Below, in pieces: positions 54,400-63,826 of a stretch of DNA of 64,000 nt (its first letter is position 1; the number at the start of each line of letters is the position of its first letter). Made by a program: the position numbers and the translations under genes. The stretch lies in NCBI GenBank assembly GCA_949295035.1, contig CASFJO010000049.1, forward strand, positions 1 to 64,000, read 5' to 3'. Under the pieces are notes generated by a model. The model did no database searches, had not been told where the DNA came from, and was given only the letters and a program-made list of their open reading frames with translations. The DNA comes from an uncultured Gemmiger sp. (GTDB lineage Bacteria; Bacillota; Clostridia; Oscillospirales; Ruminococcaceae).

Positions 54400-56130
54400 A
54401 TGGGAAAAAAGCTGCAAAACAACACAAAAGGATACAGGAGCGCAGCGATCGCGTTTGTTGTCTTTGTGATTGCGGCGGTGATTTTTCGCATTGGCAGAAC
54501 GACCAGCCGTTACGATGAAACATTTAATCTGTGGGTAAGCGCGTGCACACTGCTTGGGCAGCGGCATCTGGTAGACAATCCCTATATCTTTCAGACCGGC
54601 GATCTGTGGAATCTGCCGTTTTTGGCGATTTTTTACAACCTGACCGGGGGCTTTTCCGGTGTTGTGCTGTTTGTCCGATACTGCTATCTGGGCATAAACC
54701 TGCTGCTTGCTTTTTTGACAGGGAGACTGTTCCGCAGATGCGGCAAGAGCGTACCGGTGCCTTTTTTGGCTATGCTGATCCCCTCTTTTGCGTTTGCTTC
54801 GATCTACTCCATGTCCTATGATACCGCCTATCTGTACTTTTCTTTGCTGGCCAGCGTGCTGTTATCCGCAGCAGTGTGGGGGAGTTTTGCCAGAAAGCGA
54901 AATCGGGCTACTCTTGCTTTTTTCGCAGGTGTGAGTTATGCTATAACTGCGTATGCATATCCTACCATGCTTCTCTTGGTCTTGGCGGTTTTTCTTGCCG
55001 GCGGAATTTGGCTGCTGCATGCCCGGGGACGGGCGTACACGCTTCGGATCCTGGCGTGGGTCACGGCCGGCGGAGCCGTTGTTTTTGCAGTGTTCCTGGC
55101 CTATATTGCGTGTGTCGGGGTAGAGAATACGATCCTGTCAAAAGGGCTTGGCGCGACCCTGGCGGCAGAAGGGCGTCCTATGGCAGGGGCGCTGGGTGAG
55201 TCTGGCGCGGGCCTCTTGGGCATGCTGGCGGCGGTCATTGAGGCAGCTGCCAAAAATACAGGAAATGCAATAGCCTTCCTGCTGGAATGGAACAAGAGCC
55301 TGTATGTCATAACCCTGCTTTTGCTGCTTCAGTGGATTGTTGGTCTGCGGTCAAAAAAGCGGTGGATACGAGTATGCCTTTTGGCGGAGATCGTTCTTCT
55401 GGGCTTTTTTGCCCAATGGGGTGCAAGCTATCTGGACTATTTTGACAGCATCTATGCCTACGCATACTATTTTTTCTGGGCCCCGTTGATCTTCTTTTAT
55501 ATAAACGAAAGAAAGATGCGGGAGATTGCAATGTGGCTGCTGTGCATCGGCTGGTTTCCGGCGCTGTTTGGATTTGCCGCAGTAGCCAACACCGCGGTGT
55601 ACGCGGTAAAGGCGCCGTTGGGGCTGTATCTTGGGGCGTTGTCGGCCATCCTGGTGTTTTGCCTGGCCCTGCGAGACAGCCTGCAAAACCCGAATACGGC
55701 GTGGCGGGCCATGCTTTTGCTGGCAGGGGGGCTGGTCGTATTCAATCTTGCGGCGTTTTATCACAGCGCCTACGAAGGGGCTCCTTGGTGGCAGTGCACC
55801 TATACGGTCAAAAGTGGGCTGCTCAAAGGGATAGGCGTAGGTAAGGAGGATGCTTTTTATGAAACTCTGGAAAAGACGGCCGCTGAACTGATTCAGCCGG
55901 AAGACAAAACAGTATATTGTTCGCCGGCGTATATAGGCGGCTATTTTTGGGTCGAGAGGGCTACGGGGAGTTTTCCGGATGCGGATATTCCCCGGGAAGA
56001 ATGGGCGGACTTTCTGATACTGGATCCGGATGATTACCAAAAAATGATCGATGAAAATGAGCGCTTTTATGAAGTGGTATATCAAGACGAAACATCTTGT
56101 TTGTTGAGACAAATTCACTCAAAATCCTGA
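54400..56130 (+). CDS. Polytopic membrane protein, probable GT-C glycosyltransferase
   Basis: 576 residues with about eleven TM helices. The motif RYDETFNLWVSACTLLGQ after the first TM (about residues 37-55) resembles the first-loop acidic motif of GT-C enzymes (D-E). The C-terminal 110 residues form an outside soluble domain (KTVYCSPAYIGGYFWVERAT). GT-C enzymes use polyprenyl-phosphate sugars outside the membrane, and a GtrB-like donor-making enzyme lies downstream. The assignment is by topology and context. Codon usage is slightly AT-richer than in the upstream genes. Confidence 0.65.
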   Translation: MGKKLQNNTKGYRSAAIAFVVFVIAAVIFRIGRTTSRYDETFNLWVSACTLLGQRHLVDNPYIFQTGDLWNLPFLAIFYNLTGGFSGVVLFVRYCYLGINLLLAFLTGRLFRRCGKSVPVPFLAMLIPSFAFASIYSMSYDTAYLYFSLLASVLLSAAVWGSFARKRNRATLAFFAGVSYAITAYAYPTMLLLVLAVFLAGGIWLLHARGRAYTLRILAWVTAGGAVVFAVFLAYIACVGVENTILSKGLGATLAAEGRPMAGALGESGAGLLGMLAAVIEAAAKNTGNAIAFLLEWNKSLYVITLLLLLQWIVGLRSKKRWIRVCLLAEIVLLGFFAQWGASYLDYFDSIYAYAYYFFWAPLIFFYINERKMREIAMWLLCIGWFPALFGFAAVANTAVYAVKAPLGLYLGALSAILVFCLALRDSLQNPNTAWRAMLLLAGGLVVFNLAAFYHSAYEGAPWWQCTYTVKSGLLKGIGVGKEDAFYETLEKTAAELIQPEDKTVYCSPAYIGGYFWVERATGSFPDADIPREEWADFLILDPDDYQKMIDENERFYEVVYQDETSCLLRQIHSKS

Positions 56131-56222
56131 TGCGCTGTTCGCAAAAGATGCCAACAACAAATAATACAGCGAAGCGATTTTAACTTTATGTAACTGGCGA
56201 ATAAAGACAGGGAGAGCGAGCC

Positions 56223-57170
56223 GTGAAAAAGCGAGTTTCAATATGCATTCCGTGTTATAATGAGGAAAGCAATGTAGTCCCGATTGCGGAAAGCATAATA
56301 AAAATTATGGAAAAGTATGAACAAACATACGAATATAATATTCAGTTTATTGATAATTGCTCTACGGACAGAACGCGCGAACTGTTGCGGCAGCTTTGCA
56401 ATAAATATCCGCAGGTCAGAGCTATTTTTAATGCAAAGAACTATCCAATGACTTCAGGGTACCATGGCTTGCTATCTGCCGATGGCGATGCGGTCATTAT
56501 GCTGCCGGCGGATTTTCAAGTGCCGCTTAGCAAAATACCGGAAATGATTCGTGCTTGGGAAGAAGGAAGCCGTGTGATATGCCTACAAAAACGCAGCAGC
56601 CAAGAAGGGCTGTTTTGGACAGTTCGGCAGATGTATTACACCTTGCTCAGCACATTTACGGAAGGAACAGTTCTGCGGAATTTCACAGGCAGCGGAATGT
56701 ATGATAAAAAGTTTTTGGATTTTTGCAGGGCGACTAATCCTGCAACATCTAACTTTTTACAGATGGTTCAGATATATGGTTTTGCCTTAACCGTTATTCA
56801 GTATGATGAACAAAAGAGAAAAAGCGGGCATAGCAAGAATAATTTCTTTTCCTTACTTTTAATAGGTCTCAATCGTTTTATAAATATATCGACAATGGCT
56901 CCTAAAATTGCAGTTGGCATTGGGGTCGTTTTATCTGCAGTAAGCTTAGTTTTAGGCGTGGTCACAGGTGTGCTCGATGCATTGCTTTGGCACAGCTTTT
57001 CACCAAATACACTGTTGCTTTTATCGGGGATGTATTTTATAGGCGGAATTATATTGTTCTTTATCGGCTTGATGGGAATGTATATCATCAAAATTGATCA
57101 GCGGACGCTTCATGCGCCCTTGGTCGCAGAAGCGGAACGTTTGAATTTTCCTGAAGAAAGAACGATTTAA
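56223..57170 (+). CDS. GtrB/DPM1-like polyprenyl-phosphate glycosyltransferase
   Basis: 315 residues. SICIPCYNEESNVVPIAESI, IQFIDNCSTDRTRELLRQLC, MTSGYHGLLSADGDAVIMLP and ADFQVPLSKIPEMIRAW (DAD-like metal site ADFQ) are family features; the C-terminal 90 residues hold two TM helices (about 235-290). It makes polyprenyl-phosphate-linked sugars for GT-C transferases. The start is GTG 56223 with ACAGGGAGAGCGAG upstream. The gene marks the start of an AT-richer segment. Confidence 0.85.
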   Translation: MKKRVSICIPCYNEESNVVPIAESIIKIMEKYEQTYEYNIQFIDNCSTDRTRELLRQLCNKYPQVRAIFNAKNYPMTSGYHGLLSADGDAVIMLPADFQVPLSKIPEMIRAWEEGSRVICLQKRSSQEGLFWTVRQMYYTLLSTFTEGTVLRNFTGSGMYDKKFLDFCRATNPATSNFLQMVQIYGFALTVIQYDEQKRKSGHSKNNFFSLLLIGLNRFINISTMAPKIAVGIGVVLSAVSLVLGVVTGVLDALLWHSFSPNTLLLLSGMYFIGGIILFFIGLMGMYIIKIDQRTLHAPLVAEAERLNFPEERTI

Positions 57171-57329
57171 TATTATAGAGAAATTGCCTTGCGGCAGAGA
57201 CTTCAAGTACGTCAAAAGCGTTGTCTGGTTGGCGCAGTCGGAAAATAGATGCCTTCAAAAGTCCATAAAGCTTACCCGCGGAACAGCCTTATTGAAATAT
57301 GGTAATATTTTTGATTTGAGGATTCAGAA

Positions 57330-59423
57330 ATGAATAAACGTTCAAAACGCAATAAATGGCATTTCCTTGCTGTAATAGCGGTTATATGTGCTGTATATGC
57401 GATTGCGGTCGTGAATACGGTCTCGATTGATCAGGTGGAAATTACCATTGATTCGATGGGAAACAAAACCGTCTTTTTAGGAAATTTGGCGGCTAAACCA
57501 ATCACTGTGTCGAATGGAAGATGGATTCAAACCAAGACATGGGTAGAGAAAGACGGGGCCGAGACCGAATATTATGCGTTGCTTTATGATCTTCAGGGGA
57601 ACATTGTTTCTGACCAGACCCAGGAAATAACAATTCAGATTCCTTATGACAAAAAAATTGATCTATATTTTAAGACAGGGCCTGAATTTGGATCCGTTAA
57701 AGTGAGTTGCGGCGGTGAACTGCAAATAGTCGACTGTTATCAGGAGGAAAGCGGAGAGCTGCATTGTTTAACGATAAACCCTGAAATGGTGAGTGGGCCG
57801 GTACATTTTTGGGGCAAGGCTGTTCTGGCAATCGCAAGTTTTGTGTTCGCGCTTTTATGCTGTGGCATTGTTACAGCTTTACTGCTGACCAGAAAGTTTC
57901 AGGCCTTTTTTCGTTCACCTCAATTTCCCAGTTTTGCAGTAGCGGTTGTAATGTTTATTTTTATGGCCATGCATGCCGGACAACAGGAACTGCGGGTCAA
58001 TGAGATGTATCAAATTGGATATCTTGTGGATGCCAGTTCATTTTCAGAAGCAATTGGACTTTTGGCCGATCTTTCTGTTGAGATGTCGCCGCCTTTTTTT
58101 CTGGCCCTCACATATTTTACCTACCCCCTTCTTCCATTCGGCGAATTTTGGGTGTTGCTTTTGCCCGAAGTATTGACGGCGTTTGCGGTAGCGGTAATTG
58201 GAGATGCGGCTTGCCAGGCGGCTGGAAAAAAGGTTGGCTTTTTGGCGTCGCTCATTGCCGCGACATCTACTGTAATCATTGCAGAATGTGGACTGGAGTA
58301 CAGAACGTACGCATTATATCTTTTGACATCTTCCTTGGTGTTTGATTTTTATATTAGGAGACTTAAGGTTAGCGGACAAGAAACGCGGGCGTCGCTGATC
58401 AAGTTGGGAATTGCTTTTTGTCTAATGGCATATTCTCACTACTATGGGGTGGTTATTTGCCTGGCGCTATTTTGTGTTGATGTTATTTTCTTCGCAACGA
58501 AAAAGATCAGTTGGAAATGCATCTTCTCTTATGTGGGGGCAGGGCTGACCTTTTTAGTATGGTTTTGCGTGATTATAAACCAGTTTGCCTATCGCATGGG
58601 CGGTGATAGTGGTTGGTGGATGGATGCTCCGGATAGTGTTTCGCTTACAAGATTGTTATACTTTTTCGCAGGCACATCCGAGTCAGGAAAAATAGATGTT
58701 ACCTATATTCCTGTAATGATTTTGCTGCTTGGGATTATGGAAGGCTTATATGTTTTTTTCGGCTTAGCGAACGAAAAAGACCAAGTTCGTATTCCGCTGG
58801 CAAAACAAGTGCTGGGAATCAGTTCTGTTGTAATTGTTTTGGTAGTGGTCGCTATGTATACGTTTGCCAATGTAGCGCCGCTCACCATTTTTATAAACCG
58901 TTATTTTATCGGGTTAATGCCCTTTGTGTGCTTTGCCTTTTCCTTAACCCTGTACAACGTAATTAATGTCGCGACTCAGAGAAGATTTGCCAGAAGTGGG
59001 GTTCTGTATGCTACATGTGCGGTGATCCTATTCGTAAATACCAACTATTATGTCTCAACCAAAATGGACGGAGTGCATGATAATACAAGCCCTTACAAAG
59101 CAGCGGCTCAAACTTTGCGCGGGAAAAATAATCCATGGGAAGAGTTGTTTTACAGGGAAACGACCTGCATTGTATCGAACAATCCAAATCACCCGACTTT
59201 AGGGTGGAAAGAGTTTTATCTGACCGAACGTGGCACATTAGATATTCCAGATATTACAACCATCTACTATACACAAGAGTATGAAGAAATTTTGCAATAT
59301 TCAGACCTCTTTGTTTTAATTGATGAGTATACGTTATCGGATGATTTTAAGCAGTTTTTGAGTGAAAACTACAATCAAACCAAAGTGTCCACGGAAATCA
59401 CATATTGTTCTCGTAAACAATAA
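57330..59423 (+). CDS. Polytopic membrane protein, probable GT-C glycosyltransferase
   Basis: 697 residues. One N-terminal TM (13-30), a beta-rich outside domain (about 35-160), then about eleven TM helices and a C-terminal soluble part. An acidic first-loop motif ELRVNEMYQIGYLVDASSF matches the D/E motif of GT-C proteins. It follows the GtrB-like gene by 160 bases, suggesting a donor/transferase pair. AT-rich codon use. No ribosome site better than ATTTGAGGATTCAG was found. Function inferred only. Confidence 0.62.
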   Translation: MNKRSKRNKWHFLAVIAVICAVYAIAVVNTVSIDQVEITIDSMGNKTVFLGNLAAKPITVSNGRWIQTKTWVEKDGAETEYYALLYDLQGNIVSDQTQEITIQIPYDKKIDLYFKTGPEFGSVKVSCGGELQIVDCYQEESGELHCLTINPEMVSGPVHFWGKAVLAIASFVFALLCCGIVTALLLTRKFQAFFRSPQFPSFAVAVVMFIFMAMHAGQQELRVNEMYQIGYLVDASSFSEAIGLLADLSVEMSPPFFLALTYFTYPLLPFGEFWVLLLPEVLTAFAVAVIGDAACQAAGKKVGFLASLIAATSTVIIAECGLEYRTYALYLLTSSLVFDFYIRRLKVSGQETRASLIKLGIAFCLMAYSHYYGVVICLALFCVDVIFFATKKISWKCIFSYVGAGLTFLVWFCVIINQFAYRMGGDSGWWMDAPDSVSLTRLLYFFAGTSESGKIDVTYIPVMILLLGIMEGLYVFFGLANEKDQVRIPLAKQVLGISSVVIVLVVVAMYTFANVAPLTIFINRYFIGLMPFVCFAFSLTLYNVINVATQRRFARSGVLYATCAVILFVNTNYYVSTKMDGVHDNTSPYKAAAQTLRGKNNPWEELFYRETTCIVSNNPNHPTLGWKEFYLTERGTLDIPDITTIYYTQEYEEILQYSDLFVLIDEYTLSDDFKQFLSENYNQTKVSTEITYCSRKQ

Positions 59424-59450
59424 GATGTATAAAATATCAAAATAAATAGG

Positions 59451-60701
59451 ATGGATTTGTCAACCATGAAGAATAAAGCACTCCTTACAAACAGTATATA
59501 TTATATCTTTGGCACATTTATATACTTTTTTTTTCAATGGCTGACAACCATATTGGTCGTACGCCTTGCCGGATATGAGCAGGCGGGGATTTTTTCGTTG
59601 GCAACATCCTTTTCCAATATTTTCTTTTTCATTGCAAAATTTGGTATTCGAAATTTTCAAATCAGCGACACCACTGGAAATTACTCCAGCGGGCAGTATC
59701 TTGGAGCTCGGCTGATTGCTGCAGGGATAGCCATGGTGGCTTTTGGGTTAGCGCTTTTTGAGGCGGATTTTTCCGCTGAGATGTCTGTGGCATGCGCGGC
59801 ATATATGCTTTTCAAACTGGCAGAAGCTGTAACGGACCATCAATTTTCGGTGTTCCAACATTATGAGGAGTATGGTGCAATCCTCTTTTCCTATTCGATC
59901 AAAGGCGCTTTATCTTTGGGAGGTTTTGTAGCAGGACTGCTTTTCTTTCATAACTTGCTCGTGGCTATCGCGCTGATGACAGTCATGTATGCGATCGTTA
60001 TGATAAGCTATGATATTCGTCTCCAACAGCGCAAAGAACCATTTAGCATTTCATTCGATCGGGCGGGTACTATTCTAAAGCGCTGCATTCCCTTAATGAT
60101 TGGAACCCTGATCGTTCCATATATGAATTTTATTGTTCGGTATGAGGTGCAGAATATATGCGGTGATGAATTGTTGGGATATTATTCGAGTTTTGCAGCC
60201 ATCACGGTAATTATGACTACTTTGTCCAGCGCGGTCTGGACGGTTCTCATTCCCAAAATCAGCACAGATTTTCAGCAAGGAAGATATAAACAACTGGGGA
60301 AGTTTATCCTCCAGGTAAGTGGTGCCACGCTTGTTGCGGGAATAATCATAGGAATAGCAGGAGCATTGTTGGGGCCTTGGGCGTTTGTTTTGCTGTATGG
60401 GAAAGAGATTCTGCTTTATCAGGAATTGATCCTGCCCATTTTGTTTACATCCATTCTGCTCACATTCTCAGCGTTCCTCAGTGCCACACTGGTCCCGTTG
60501 CATCGCCATACAGAAATGCTTCTCTGCAATGTTGCTGGTTCCTTATTGTGTACAATCACTGCAGGACCTCTGATCCGCAGTTTGGGGCTGCAGGGAGCTA
60601 ATTTAAGTTATGCGGTGGGACTGATTTTGCAAATTGTTATGCAGGCAGGAACAGTGGCTGTTGTTCTTTTACAGAATGCGCGCCGTGAGGGCCGTATTTA
60701 A
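59451..60701 (+). CDS. Wzx-like oligosaccharide flippase (MOP superfamily)
   Basis: 416 residues with twelve predicted TM helices. The N-terminus (ALLTNSIYYIFGTFIYFFFQ, WLTTILVVRLAGYEQAGIFS) has the RLxGxExxGxxS pattern of MOP exporters. It would flip lipid-linked repeat units. ATG 59451 has a weak AGG directly upstream; ATG 59466 (MKNKALL) is an alternative with AGGATGG 14 bases ahead. It is in the AT-rich part and separate from the ABC exporter at 44.7-46.3 kb, so two export routes may coexist. Confidence 0.85.
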   Translation: MDLSTMKNKALLTNSIYYIFGTFIYFFFQWLTTILVVRLAGYEQAGIFSLATSFSNIFFFIAKFGIRNFQISDTTGNYSSGQYLGARLIAAGIAMVAFGLALFEADFSAEMSVACAAYMLFKLAEAVTDHQFSVFQHYEEYGAILFSYSIKGALSLGGFVAGLLFFHNLLVAIALMTVMYAIVMISYDIRLQQRKEPFSISFDRAGTILKRCIPLMIGTLIVPYMNFIVRYEVQNICGDELLGYYSSFAAITVIMTTLSSAVWTVLIPKISTDFQQGRYKQLGKFILQVSGATLVAGIIIGIAGALLGPWAFVLLYGKEILLYQELILPILFTSILLTFSAFLSATLVPLHRHTEMLLCNVAGSLLCTITAGPLIRSLGLQGANLSYAVGLILQIVMQAGTVAVVLLQNARREGRI

Positions 60702-60750
60702 GTCGTTATTAAAAAGGCACTTGCACTATTTGATTGGGAGAGGATGCGTC

Positions 60751-61980
60751 ATGAAATACGCAAATTATCATTATCACGGAAAAAATATAAACAATTTAGG
60801 CGATCATGTGCAAATTTTGGCTATGGATTACCTGTATCAGCAAATGGGGATTTCCAAAGAACAAATTGTTTACATTGACAAGGACGAATTGGCTAGTTAC
60901 GATGGTGAAGATGTAATTTTACCGGTGTCCATGCCGCTGATCGACTACAAAGAACATGGCATAGCGGGAATGTTTTCTGAAAAGATTCATCCTGTATTTT
61001 TGGGCCTGACAATGGCAAAGGATACGCTTTTGCCGGAAGAGGTGGACTATTACAAGAAACACGAACCCGTCGGTTGCAGGGATGAAAGAACGTATGATAC
61101 GCTTTGCCGTTACGGTATCCATGCATACTTGGGGGGGTGTATTACTGTTACGCTCCGGGAAAGAAAACCTTGCCCGGATAAGCAAACTAAAATTTTTGCA
61201 ATTGATGTGCCAGATGAAGTGGAGCCGTATATTCCCAAGGAATTCTCGGAGCGGATTGTAAGGGGGACCCATTTGTTCTATGGTCCCATGGAAAACCCTC
61301 AGCAAAAAGCTATAGAGCGATATGAACAGTATCGCGACGAAGCTGCTCTTGTTGTCACATCGCTGTTGCACGGTGCGGTACCTTGTATGGCTATGGGAAT
61401 TCCGGTGGTTTTGACACGAACCGTGGTTTCTTATCGCTTTGCCTGGCTTGAAGCGCTTTTGCCTATTTACACGCCAGAGCAGTTTTCTCAAATTGACTGG
61501 CATCCCTTGCCGGTTCAGTATGATGCGCACAAAAAGTTGGTTACCCAATTGATTCAAAGAAGATTACAAGGTGAAAACGCACAAGAGTTAATCCAAAAGG
61601 TGCATGATTTTTACATGAACCGTAACCGCAAAGAATATACTGTGGACGCGTTTTTGCCGATCCAGGATTTTATCGAGAGGAATTGGCCTGATAAGCAAAA
61701 AAAATACAATTATTCGGTATGGGGGCTGACCCAGATGGCGGATATGACGGTCAGCTATATAACGCGCCATTATCCCAATGCAAAACTTTGCCATGTGTAT
61801 GACGCAAAATACACCTGGAAACTGGGAGGGATAAATGCGATTCATCCGGATAATATTGCCCATTATCCAACCGAAACAGTGTTTGTTACGACCGTTTCGG
61901 CGCAGGAAACAGCACGTAATTTTTTACAGTCTTTGGGACGTGAAGAAAGCAGCTATTGCCTGCTGAAAGTGATTCGGTAA
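60751..61980 (+). CDS. Polysaccharide pyruvyltransferase family protein
   Basis: 409 residues. The start NNLGDHVQILAMDYLYQQM has the conserved NxGDxxxx A pattern of CsaB/ExoV-type pyruvyltransferases, and the later HLFYGPMENPQQKAIERYEQ, VTSLLHGAVPCMAMGIPVVL (the SRLHG-like segment) and WLEALLPIY fit the family. It adds a pyruvate ketal to a sugar from phosphoenolpyruvate, giving negative charge. ATG 60751 follows GGGAGAGGATGCGTC. AT-rich. It is followed 31 bases later by the TPP enzyme, where GC content rises again. Confidence 0.85.
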   Translation: MKYANYHYHGKNINNLGDHVQILAMDYLYQQMGISKEQIVYIDKDELASYDGEDVILPVSMPLIDYKEHGIAGMFSEKIHPVFLGLTMAKDTLLPEEVDYYKKHEPVGCRDERTYDTLCRYGIHAYLGGCITVTLRERKPCPDKQTKIFAIDVPDEVEPYIPKEFSERIVRGTHLFYGPMENPQQKAIERYEQYRDEAALVVTSLLHGAVPCMAMGIPVVLTRTVVSYRFAWLEALLPIYTPEQFSQIDWHPLPVQYDAHKKLVTQLIQRRLQGENAQELIQKVHDFYMNRNRKEYTVDAFLPIQDFIERNWPDKQKKYNYSVWGLTQMADMTVSYITRHYPNAKLCHVYDAKYTWKLGGINAIHPDNIAHYPTETVFVTTVSAQETARNFLQSLGREESSYCLLKVIR

Positions 61981-62011
61981 ACGTGGCGTCACAGCTGGAA
62001 GGATGAGTAGT

Positions 62012-63826
62012 ATGGCACAAATAAAAGTATCGGATTATGTTGCGCAATTTTTGGTGGAGAATGGGATCCGGGATCTGTTCCTTCTCTCCGGCGGCGGTAT
62101 GATGCACCTGCTGGACAGCGCTTCCCGCTGCGAAGGCCTGAATCTGGTCTTTAACCTGAACGAGCAGGCGACCGGCATCTGCGCTGAAAGCTATGCACAG
62201 TTTACCGGCCACCTGGGGGCGTGTATGGTCACTACCGGCCCGGGCGCGACCAATGCCGTTACAGGCTGTGCCGGCGCCTGGGTGGACTCTACACCCGCTG
62301 TGTTTATCAGCGGCCAGTGCCGGATCCCGCAGATGGGGCAGCTGCAGGGGCTGCGCATCTACGGCGCGCAGGAAATTGCCATTGTGCCGATGGTCACACC
62401 GATCACAAAGTACGCGGTGACGGTTTTGAAAAAAGAAGAGATCCGCTATCATTTGGAGAAAGCGGTCTATCTGGCTACACATGGCCGTAAAGGGCCGGTC
62501 TGGATCGACATTCCCCTGGACATTCAGGGGGCGCAGGTAGAGGAAACTGATCTGATCCCGTTTGATCCGCAAAAGGAGTGCCTGGAACCCTCCAACAGCG
62601 TTCGCGATACGGACATCCGGGAATTGTATCAAATGCTCAATCAGGCGAAACGCCCGGCGATCCTGATCGGCCATGGCATCGTGGCGGCACACCGGCAGCA
62701 GCAGATTCGGGAACTTGTGGAATCGTTCCACATACCGGTTCTGGCCACATGGCGGGCAAAAGGGGTATTCGGAGATGAGGAAGAGCTGTTTATGGGCAGC
62801 CCCGGTATCCCTACCACACGGTTTTCCAACTACGTCCTTCAGAATACGGATTTTCTGCTGATCATCGGCACCCGCCTGAATCCTGCCATTACCGCCTACG
62901 ATGAGCCGCATTTCGCTCCCGGTGCCAAAAAAGTAATGGTGGACATTGAGGCAAAGGAAATGGATAAACTCAATATGCCTTTTGCCATGAAGATAGAAGC
63001 GGATGCGGCGGACTTTGTGGATGCCATGCTGGCACATCGGGAGCAATACCAGCCCCGTGATCGGGAGCGCTGGCTGTCCTATTGCCGTAGAATGAAGGAG
63101 AAATATCCGCTCAGGAAGGAAAAACAGCCGGTGGACAACGAGGGCAAGGTGGATGGTTTCCTTTTCGCGGATAAGCTGTCCGACTATTCCACCGCAAACG
63201 ATGTGTTTGTCGGATCTTCTTCGGGGCGCACCTGCGGCATCTCGCACATGGCGTATCGGCTGAAGAAAGGCCAGCCGTTTGTCACTTCCATGGGGATCGG
63301 CTCCATGGGCTGGTGTCTGCCCAGCTCCATCGCCTGCTGTGTGGCGTCGGGCAAAAAGCGCACATTGCTGCTGGAGGGAGACGGCAGCCTGCAGCACAAC
63401 ATTCAGGAACTGGCGCTGGTGCGTACCTATGGCCTGCCCTTAAAGCTGTTTATTTTCTCCAATAACGGCTATGCGTCCATTTACACCATGCAGCGAAATA
63501 ATTTCCACTCGGAGTTTGCCGGCTGCAACGCGGAAAGCGGGACCCGCATCCCTCCGATGGATCGCATTGCCGCGTTGTATGACCTTCCGTACTACCGGAT
63601 CGAAACGGATGATCAGATCGATCCGGTGCTGCAGCGGATCATGGCAGACGATGAGCCCTGCCTGTGTGAGGTGTGCGGCTCCATCAACTTTGATGAGATC
63701 CCCAAATCCATGACCGTCGCCAACCCGGATGGGACCTTTACATCTTCTCGGCTGGAAAACCTGTATCCGTTCCCCAGCGAAGAAGAGCAGAAGGAAAATA
63801 TGCCCTGCTGGGAGGAAGAAGAATGA
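62012..63826 (+). CDS. TPP-dependent enzyme, acetolactate synthase/YerE type
   Basis: 604 residues, three-domain TPP fold. The catalytic Glu51 is in FNLNEQATGICAESYAQF, FAD-domain region is ILIGHGIVAAHRQQQI, and the TPP motif reads LLEGDGSLQHN ... IFSNNGY (GDG-x26-NN). In nucleotide-sugar clusters such an enzyme (YerE) adds a two-carbon unit from pyruvate to make branched-chain sugars; a role as plain acetolactate synthase is less likely because no regulatory subunit or branched-chain genes are near. ATG 62012 has AAGGA eight bases ahead. The next gene starts in its stop codon (ATGA). Confidence 0.8.
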   Translation: MAQIKVSDYVAQFLVENGIRDLFLLSGGGMMHLLDSASRCEGLNLVFNLNEQATGICAESYAQFTGHLGACMVTTGPGATNAVTGCAGAWVDSTPAVFISGQCRIPQMGQLQGLRIYGAQEIAIVPMVTPITKYAVTVLKKEEIRYHLEKAVYLATHGRKGPVWIDIPLDIQGAQVEETDLIPFDPQKECLEPSNSVRDTDIRELYQMLNQAKRPAILIGHGIVAAHRQQQIRELVESFHIPVLATWRAKGVFGDEEELFMGSPGIPTTRFSNYVLQNTDFLLIIGTRLNPAITAYDEPHFAPGAKKVMVDIEAKEMDKLNMPFAMKIEADAADFVDAMLAHREQYQPRDRERWLSYCRRMKEKYPLRKEKQPVDNEGKVDGFLFADKLSDYSTANDVFVGSSSGRTCGISHMAYRLKKGQPFVTSMGIGSMGWCLPSSIACCVASGKKRTLLLEGDGSLQHNIQELALVRTYGLPLKLFIFSNNGYASIYTMQRNNFHSEFAGCNAESGTRIPPMDRIAALYDLPYYRIETDDQIDPVLQRIMADDEPCLCEVCGSINFDEIPKSMTVANPDGTFTSSRLENLYPFPSEEEQKENMPCWEEEE

